Below are positions 56,641 to 64,000 of a stretch of DNA of 64,000 bases, one piece after another (the first letter of the stretch is position 1; every line of letters starts with the position of its first letter). This DNA comes from Macrocystis pyrifera (Eukaryota > Sar > Phaeophyceae > Laminariales > Laminariaceae): NCBI GenBank assembly GCA_031763025.1, contig JASSKH010000001.1, positions 22,445,840 through 22,509,839 of the forward strand. Direction: 5' to 3'. A model generated the notes under the pieces. The model ran no database searches, was not told the DNA's origin, and worked only from the letters and a program-made list of their open reading frames with translations. The position numbers and the translations under genes are program-made.

Positions 56641-57547
56641 CTGTAGCCAAAATCAGGTATACCTGATCCTTTTTGGCCAAAACCAGGTACATACTAAAAC
56701 TAAGTAAAAAACGCGCGCCACGAGCGGCGTTGCGTACATGAAAATCCCTTAACTTTTTTTCCGGCTGATTATGGAGCCTGCGGCCTCCAAAATCTGAATT
56801 GTTTTGTGTTCTTTAAGGTATAGGTACCACGGGCTCCACGTGGACCTGCAGAGGGTCACCAGGCTTCGCTTGTTTCGCCACTCTGTGGGAGCGCTAAGAG
56901 TATTTACTCTGGCGCCCCCCCCCCCGTTGCCAGCTTTGAAGCTTTTCGACCATCCTCGCGGAACAGCCTGCTCGGCACGAAACTATTTTTCCGTACCAAA
57001 GCTGAGACCACCTCGACGCGGGGTGGGGCAGACAGACTGCCGTGTATGTCCACGACCGTGGTGCTGTAATATGACTCCGTGACTTGATATATAACATGAG
57101 TACACATCAAAACAGCTGAAGCACATCGTACAGCCCAAAACAGAAAACGTGAAATGAGCGTACGTATGTATGCATATAAGCGTACGCACGTACGAGTACA
57201 GAATTCAACGTACACAAGAATTACAACCGAGAGACCGCGGACGCACACGCAAACAAAGAGCAGTGTACGTACGGCCTTTCTGATTGGTTCAAAATTCGCC
57301 AAAATCAGTTGAAAGCTAGATGGTGTAGACAACATCAGGTGTACCTGGCCTTTTCGATATAAAACCAGGTACGATGTCAGTCTGGCCAATGGCAGGGGTC
57401 CTGGCGTGTTATTTGTACTTGTTTTTCTGTGTACCTGATTTTGGCCCAAAAGTGACCAGGTATACCTGATCCTGCCTGAAACCCTTCTGCGAATACACGA
57501 GTGTAGATACCATACTGCTGTATGCGGATGTTTACTCTCCTGCGTGA

Positions 57548-57712
57548 GCATTTTAAGGGCACGGAGGATGTTATCCACCCCCCTTACTGGGCTTGGCGTG
57601 CCCTTAATAGAAATCGGCGCCTGGGCTTCGCGTGACTCTACTCTCTAGATACTTTATCGGAATAGAAATCGGCGCCGCGCTGCGCTTGCACTTCCGGCTG
57701 GGTCGTGCCTCT
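57548..57712 (+). repeat. Dispersed repeat, partner at 33350-33490
   Basis: TTTTAAGGGCACGGAGGATG, TTATCC then a C-run, AGAAATCGGCGCC twice and TTGCACTTCCGGC. The internal AATAGAAATCGGCGCC box is duplicated in this copy (57607 and 57661). Confidence 0.55.
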
Positions 57713-58114
57713 GGCAGAGAAGCGGGTGTGAGCCAAGAGTAGAGTGTTTGCGATAGAGGTAAAAAAACAAACTTACTTCCGCTAAAAAAAGTGAATTTCC
57801 TTCCCTTCCTGATTTCGGTGTGTTTGCGAGTGAGGTAAACCAAATCCTGCAGGCGACGCCTCCGAAAATAAGAAGGGAAGTGGGGAGGTGAGGCAAAGCG
57901 GCAAACAAAAAAAAGAAGAACGGGAAAAAAAAACAGCGGCAGCCCAGCAACGTTTCGGCGGCAGAGTTGACCGCGAAGCCACCATTGCCATCTCACGACT
58001 ACAAGCAGCAGCACAGCAAGCGGCAGCTAGCTGGCGATAGCCGCAGCTAGGGGCAGCTTGAGCAACAAAAATAAACAGCGTCAGTACCAGCACCAGCACC
58101 AACCAGCTTCCGTT

Positions 58115-58262
58115 TTTGGATTGCTGTTGTTGCTGCTGCTCCTGCTGCTGCGCTCGGCCTACGCAAGCCACAGCGCCGGCGCGCTCCGCTCCGCCGCCGC
58201 AGCCGCCGCCGCCGCCGCAGCCGCCGCGGCTGATGATGTCGCTGCTGCTGCTGCCGCAGTAT
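58115..58262 (+). repeat. CTG/GCC triplet-rich region
   Basis: (CTG)n then (GCC)n with (CTG)n again make poly-Leu, poly-Ala or poly-Gln frames on both strands. No gene is supported in 56.7-59.4 kb. Confidence 0.8.
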
Positions 58263-59427
58263 GGTGAAATCGAAATGATACACGAGCTGTCATGCTGTCG
58301 CGCTCTGTACGAGCACGAGTACGAGTACGAGTGAGTACGAGTCCTTTTTGGGACGACGCATCCTCCACGTCGTCACCAAGCGGGCGAAAGCGTGTACCGT
58401 AGCAGCGGCGGCGGCCCGCTGGCACAATCCAACGCCGCTCGTGCGCGCTATACCCAAGCTACACCTCTCGAGCCTCTGTGCTCCCAGCAGTTGTCGAGAT
58501 GCGTACGGCAAGCAGCATGGTGGCATGGAAGGTGCTCGGTGTTTTGATCCTTCGAGATTTGAGTTGCGTTCTGCGTCGGGAAAATGCTCGGTGCGTGTAG
58601 GCCAATGAAACAGAGAGCCAAAAGTTACCGTAAATTTCGCTGAAATCCTTACTTCGCTAAAGTACTTTTCGGCCGTTTTTTTTCGGAAATTTACCTCAAA
58701 AATTTACCTCGGGAGAATTTTTAGAGAAGTAAAAGTAAAAAAAAAAAAAAAAACGCAAACACTCCAGTGTTTCATCACAGCAGCTTGCGATTCTCTTCAG
58801 ATCGGCCTTTGTCAGGTTCTCAACAGAGGCCTACACCTCTCGAGTTTGAGGTGCTGCAGTGGTCGAACATGTTCAAGATTTGAGGTAAACGAAATGGGAG
58901 AAAAAACAACCCCCAACTAAACGTTTGTATATCACTTGCGGACGGCTACAGCTCCCCACAGGCAGTTGCAGCCAGCGAAATTGACGGATGCTCCTGATGG
59001 GGTATGTGAGGGCGTCGGGTGTGTCAGACAGCAGTCGTGTATAGGCAGCCAGAGACGATCCATATGGTTTTTTCGTGCACTCGAAGTTGCGAGCCAGCAG
59101 CACAAAAAGCTCCCAAAAATGCTATTGATACGAGTACGTAAAATGTTTCGTTTCACGCGCGGGAGCGTTCTGTTTAGTACGATGGCTACATCACCGATGA
59201 CAAAACGGCCTTCACTAAAAGTTTGCTGTTCTCCAGCCGTGTGTTTATAAGTATTTTGGCCACGTAGCTGAAGATGCTGGGAACTAATTGTTTACCTTCC
59301 CAGGAAGTAAGTTATTGGCCCCAAAAAAAGACCAAAAAGCAAAAAAGGCTAAAAAGCTGTGGAGTCTTTGTTTATTTGCATCTACGTACTTTTCTGAAAC
59401 TTGGAAATACGGATTTTGGCTGCAAAG

Positions 59428-59530
59428 CCCCTTAACCCCTATAGTACCGCAGTCCCGATTTGGGGACAAACCAGTCTAATTCCAAGTGATTTGTCCCCAT
59501 AAGTGGACTGCGATACTAAAAAGGGTTAAC
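59428..59530. mobile_element. About 100-bp palindromic MITE, family M3
   Basis: CCCCTTAACCCCTATAGTAC and CGCAGTCCCGATTTGGGGAC at the left mirror GTCCCCATAAGTGGACTGCG and ATACTAAAAAGGGTTAAC at the right. The centre is AAACCAGTCTAATTCCAAGT. A relic of the right half is at 21893-21945. Confidence 0.7.
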
Positions 59531-60734
59531 TATATTTTCAATTCGTTTGTACATGCTGCTGAAACGCCTACGCGTGGCTACTCGACAACATATACCTGAG
59601 GGTTCCTCCGTGGCCTTAAGGCTTAGGAACCCGTAACTTCCCGAGAAACATGTACTGGTGTCCTACTGTAGTGTTGGATATCGAATTACATTTGCGTTCT
59701 GCATGATAACGATAAACTTAATATATTAACTAATGATACAATTTCGACATTTGATACATGGACACTATCGTTTAGAAGTATCTACATAAAACGGGCGATG
59801 CCAGGGGATGGAGGGCATAAGGCCTTCGATACGATATGCCGACAGTTCCAAGATTTTTCGAGATGTCGAAAAATTCGATATCCAACCCTTCTACTAGCAG
59901 TACTACTACTTTTCCGTGTCCTGTACGTCCCCCTGCTCGGAGAAACTTTTCAAAAGCCACGAGAAATAACATAAAATAGTAGTATGGCGGTACGGTATGT
60001 ATAACACGAAAATAGAAAATAGCGAAGTCAACGGTCGCGACAACAACTTGGTTGTATATACACATTGAATACCAGGTAGTAGTACTCGTACAGGAGTACA
60101 GCAGTACGAGTACCAGTACTGCTGCACATCTCGTACAGCAGTGCTTCGGGCCTATGGCATATACTTTGAGGCACTCACTGGAGCATAGCCAGTATTTCGT
60201 ATCTCGGGCAAAGCGTACTCTAAGGTGCTGGTACTGAGCAAGGATGCTGGCGATGCATACTGGGTACCCGGGTATATACTGGCTGCATACCTGATACCTG
60301 ATACATACTGGTATTGTTGCCCTACTCTAAATCTGGTACCTGGTATGTATTTCGCATACCTCAGGCCGTCACAGCAGTGCAGCAGCACCAATGTGTCACA
60401 GCATGTCAGGCGTACAATAGCGTTCCTTTTGGTCGAGAGACGCGATTTCGCGAGCATTTACAGAAGGCTCTTCTCTGTATCTTGCGCGAGGCGTCACAGG
60501 AAGAACCCCCCCCGGCTTGGAGATACATGAGGTGGATGCAGGTATCATAGGCAGTAGCTCCAGGATCAGGAAGCGGGGGCTTGGTACCTGGAGGGACACG
60601 GAAAACCGCAGTACCCTGAATCCAACGAATCGGCGTTCATCACCCCTTTCAGCCCTATGTTAGCCCAGGTATAAATGGGGTACGTTATAATGCCGTATAA
60701 CACTATCACACGTGTGATAAGATGCTGACGAGAT

Positions 60735-60960
60735 AACACACCCCCTCGGCCGGATTTGAAAGCTGTTTTTATCTCGGCAACGGGGAGAGAGTGTAACCGC
60801 CGACCCACGCGTCTAGGGGAACATATCGACGGTAGCTTTCTTTCCAAGGCCACCATTTTCGTCGCGTCTGCCCCCCTGGAGGCGTGTATAGGAGAGAATC
60901 GGTGCGGTGCGGAAATTCGTCCCTGGAGATGTGCTATCTTAAGTGTTTATTAATAGGTGT
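60735..60960. repeat. Diverged dispersed repeat, partner at 1750-1990
   Basis: ACACACCCCCTCGGCCGG, ACGGGGAGAGAG, TTTCCAAGGCCACCATTTTC, GCGTCTGCCCCCCTGG and TTCGTCCCTGGAGATGTG keep the order of the first copy. The 59.6-62.6 kb stretch is otherwise GTAC/TACCTGGT-rich intergenic sequence without a supported gene. Confidence 0.5.
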
Positions 60961-62604
60961 CACACGATCTCGCGAGCACGGCCGTTCTTTGCCGGCCTTC
61001 GGAGACTCACCGTTACTGTAAACAAGACGGAGAGTCCGATTTTCAGGGTTCCGCACGTAGCAGATAGAGCTTCTGTACCGTGATACCATTGACATTCACA
61101 GTAGCATGGGATACATGCTGGAGTATGTGAAGGGTGGATAGACAGGCCGCGGGAGATGTTGCCACTGTTTTTTTTTAATCCTACACTACTAATACTGTAT
61201 CTGAGAACTATGAATAGGTCCGAACATAGTCCTGGTGGTGCTGGTGCTTTCCGGCCCTGTGGTATGGTATCCCTGCCGCAGACACTCGTCGGATTTTTTT
61301 GACGAACAGTAATGACCTTTCCGCAGCAGCAGCAGCAGCAGCAGCAGGAGCAGCAGCGCGATAACACCACGTCGCCACCTCGATTACATCACTCCAGTAG
61401 AAGGCCTTCCTTGACTTCACACTGCTTCTTGCTACGGCCGTTGTTTCCCCATACTAAATCTAAATCGAAGTGTTCGTTGTTTGCCCCTAAAATCGCGGGT
61501 GCAGTTCTGGAAGGGTGGTGCGTGGGAATGGTCTGTTCAATCGCGCATCCTGCGGGAATTGCGATCCCAGTGGTGAAAAAGCAACAGCAGTTCCAACTTG
61601 GATGAAACATCACAGTGGTACACTATTAATAGCGTATACCTGGTACCTGGCACTTTACGTATTTAGGTACGCTGATTTCGCTTTTTTTTGTCTTCTTTGT
61701 TTTTGTTCGAGGTGTGCCATGTGCTTGAGTTCTGATGGTGTACTACGTATTTGATTCAGTTTTTTCCCCTGACTTGTTCGTCTACTCTAGAGTACTGGAC
61801 CTCTCCGGTGAACACGAACCATATTTTCGGCAGTGTATTCATATGAGGACGAAAACTACAATCGCTTGTAACAGTAGTAATGCAATGCAAGGCTCCCCTT
61901 CGGAGGCATTCGGACGCGGGTGATGCTATTAATAGGTGAAATCTATGGATGACCTTTTCTCCAGCTGAAAAAAATGAAAGGCCCACGAGCCATTGGATGT
62001 TTCAAGTCTATTCAGCCCCAAACACGAAAGGGTAACGACGAGCGAAAGGAAATCGGTGCAGGTATGTATACGGAGGACTCCTTCTCCCTCGCTTTTGCAA
62101 GCGCCTTGACCGCCATGGCCGTTGTTTTGGGACGCGGTTCCCCGAGTAATATTTTTTGACATAGCGGTCAGATCAGATCAGATCACTTGGCAATCACACA
62201 TACCAGGTACGGTAGCGTTTTGTTTTTTCGGATCTGCATCATCTGTACAAGTTTCCGCGCGCTGATCGAGAGGATCTGAATGATCTGCACACCTTTCCAC
62301 GTGATGATCTGCATGGCCTGCATGATCTGTACACATACGTTTTCCCAACCCATTGAGCTGTACACTCTAGGCCAGATATATCACGATCTGTTCGACGTTT
62401 GGAGTGTTTCATTATTGACGTTACACCATCGTTACATCACGATCATCATCATCAGCTCGTCACAATGTTTTTTGGTGGTGACATCAATTTTTTCGTCCAC
62501 ACGGCTCCGCCGGGAACTCGCACCAATACCCTGACCCGGCCCTACTGCGAAGCGAAGCCCAGGGGCAGGTAAGGGTAGGCTCTCAGCCTCAGCCCCCCCC
62601 CCAA

Positions 62605-64000
62605 ATAGGAATCAGAGGAAAGATGTGGAGAATGATGAAAAAGATGACGGAATGTGCGAGAAGTGCTGTGATGCTGGACGGGGAAATATCGAAGTAATGC
62701 TGATATTTTACAAGGAGTTGCACAGGGATGTACGTTGTCACCTAACTCGTTCAAGATATATATTAACGACCTGATAGTAGCAGTCGAGGGAGCAAGGCAG
62801 GGAGTCACGGTAGGGGAAGATACGGTGTCGGGATTGATGTTTGCGGATGACTTCGTGGGGATATCAGAAACACCCGAAGGATTGCAGAAACAAATAGAGA
62901 AGGCGCTAGAATACACCAGGAAATGGAGGGTGACGGCGAACGTCAAGAAATGCGCAATAGTTGTTTGCAACGAAGATAAGGTAAACCCGGTAAATTTCAG
63001 TTGGAAGTGGGGAGAAGATGAATTGCCGATCGTAGACCAGTATACATACCTTGGCGTAGAGATCTCAAGAGACTGCTCTTGGGATACACATATAGCAAAA
63101 ATAATAGGAAAGGGTAAGGCACATGTAGGCAAGATGGATGCGATCCTAACAGACCCGAACCTTAACACTAGGATTAAGAGATGTATCTTGATGAATGTGA
63201 TAGTACCAAAGCTAGAATATGCAGGAGAAGTATGGGAAGGGAACGCTGAACGCGAAACTCGTAAAACAGTTGGAAACAGTACAAATGACAGCAACTAAAA
63301 AAATCCTAAGATGCTCAAGTACGACTAGTAATACAGTATTAAGAGCAGAACTGAGAATTCGCCCACTCAAGACAAATAGAGACATGAGAAAGTTGAACTG
63401 GCAATATAAAGTAAGGAGCATGCCAAAAAAGAGGTTGCCAGCCATGGTTGATAGAGCTGTATGGGAGAAAGTATCAAAAGGACGAGCTGGAATAAGGTAG
63501 GATGGCGTAGTTGAGAAAGTATGGAAGGATCTAGGGGGAAACCAAGTAGAGATGATGTCCGCCGGTAAGTTTGGGAGGTACAAGGCAGAACTAGAAGAAA
63601 GGATAGAAAGAAGGGAAAGGCTAGCGCTAAGAAACAAGGTGGAATCGGAAAAAAACACTTAGAGATATACGGGGGATTGAGGGAAGGAATAGGAATGAAA
63701 ACGTATTTGCATGGCCCAATGGACTTCGCGAAAACGCTGAAACTGCGCTTTCGTGTAGGGGACCTGGACCTGCCAGAAAGAAGAAAGAGGTCACCAGTAG
63801 CCGGGAAGAGGAGGAAGTAGACGCACAGATGTGCCCGTGCGGCAAAGCAATAGAGAGTAGAACTCACATAGTAGGAGAATATGAAATATACAAGGAGGAA
63901 CGGGATGTGTTAGAAGAGATGAGAAAAATAGACGAATGTGACATGGAGGAGTTTGATACAATGAATAGCAGCGAGAAAACGGTCGCTATCCTAGGAGATA
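62605..64000 (+). mobile_element. Non-LTR retrotransposon (LINE) fragment, RT core to C-terminal Cys motif, decayed
   Basis: It starts abruptly after a C-run with KMWRMMKKMTECARSAVM, then DILQGVAQGCTLSPN (about 62700), the catalytic FADD in GLMFADDFVG (about 62840) and YTYLGVEISRDCSWDTHI (63045-63100). An RT thumb and a C-terminal CPCGKAIESRTHIVGE zinc motif (about 63835-63880) follow. The coding sequence switches frame at about 62697 (an apparent extra base), about 63240 and between 63500 and 63830, and has stops, so it is inactive. It is 5'-truncated and runs off the window at 64000. It differs clearly from the RT at 1-1640, so two LINE lineages are present. Confidence 0.88.

Noticed and set aside
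58047-58334. Leu/Ala-rich hydrophobic frame that looks like a signal peptide
   Set aside because: It is produced by (CTG)n and (GCC)n triplet runs and has no downstream coding continuation.

Overview
The window is nuclear DNA from a eukaryote with intron-rich genes and many repeats. It has no bacterial operons, rRNA or recognisable tRNA. A complete axonemal gene (DRC1) implies motile flagella. A long tandem PPR protein with an alanine/arginine-rich leader suggests an organelle-bearing alga. CAG/CTG tracts, long introns and many foldback elements also fit. A flagellated stramenopile alga, for example a brown alga, is my best guess. That is an inference, because nothing in the window fixes the taxon.

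Layout. 0-1.6 kb: decayed LINE fragment, minus strand. 1.6-11.5 kb: repeat-dominated, with a cluster of inverted-repeat elements (4.2-10.75 kb) and two candidate low-complexity exons (3.4 and 11.1 kb). 11.6-16 kb: minisatellites and a first full copy of a G-tract-anchored dispersed repeat. 16.1-24.2 kb: candidate exons of a plus-strand gene. Its early exons look LIM-like, and its last three coding exons are phase-consistent and end in a stop at 24169. An OTU-like fragment and several MITEs lie among them. 27.6-29.6 kb: minus-strand PPR gene with 14 repeats. 29.6-34.0 kb: repeats only. 34.05-52.2 kb: minus-strand DRC1 gene in 18 exons, giving about 728 residues, with introns full of MITEs and repeat copies. 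52.2-52.9 kb: short divergent intergenic region and a candidate first exon on the plus strand. 53-62.6 kb: no convincing gene, but a 1.3-kb foldback element, a GTACT-rich degenerate satellite and small MITEs. 62.6-64 kb: a second decayed LINE, plus strand, running off the window.

Function. DRC1 is a coiled-coil core subunit of the nexin-dynein regulatory complex of the flagellar axoneme. The PPR protein is expected to bind organellar RNA. I see no functional link between them. The less explained material is in the repeats: a family with a fixed long G-tract at one end and mostly truncated at the other, several families of small palindromic elements, and a strong excess of the short motif ACCAGGTA/TACCTGGT.
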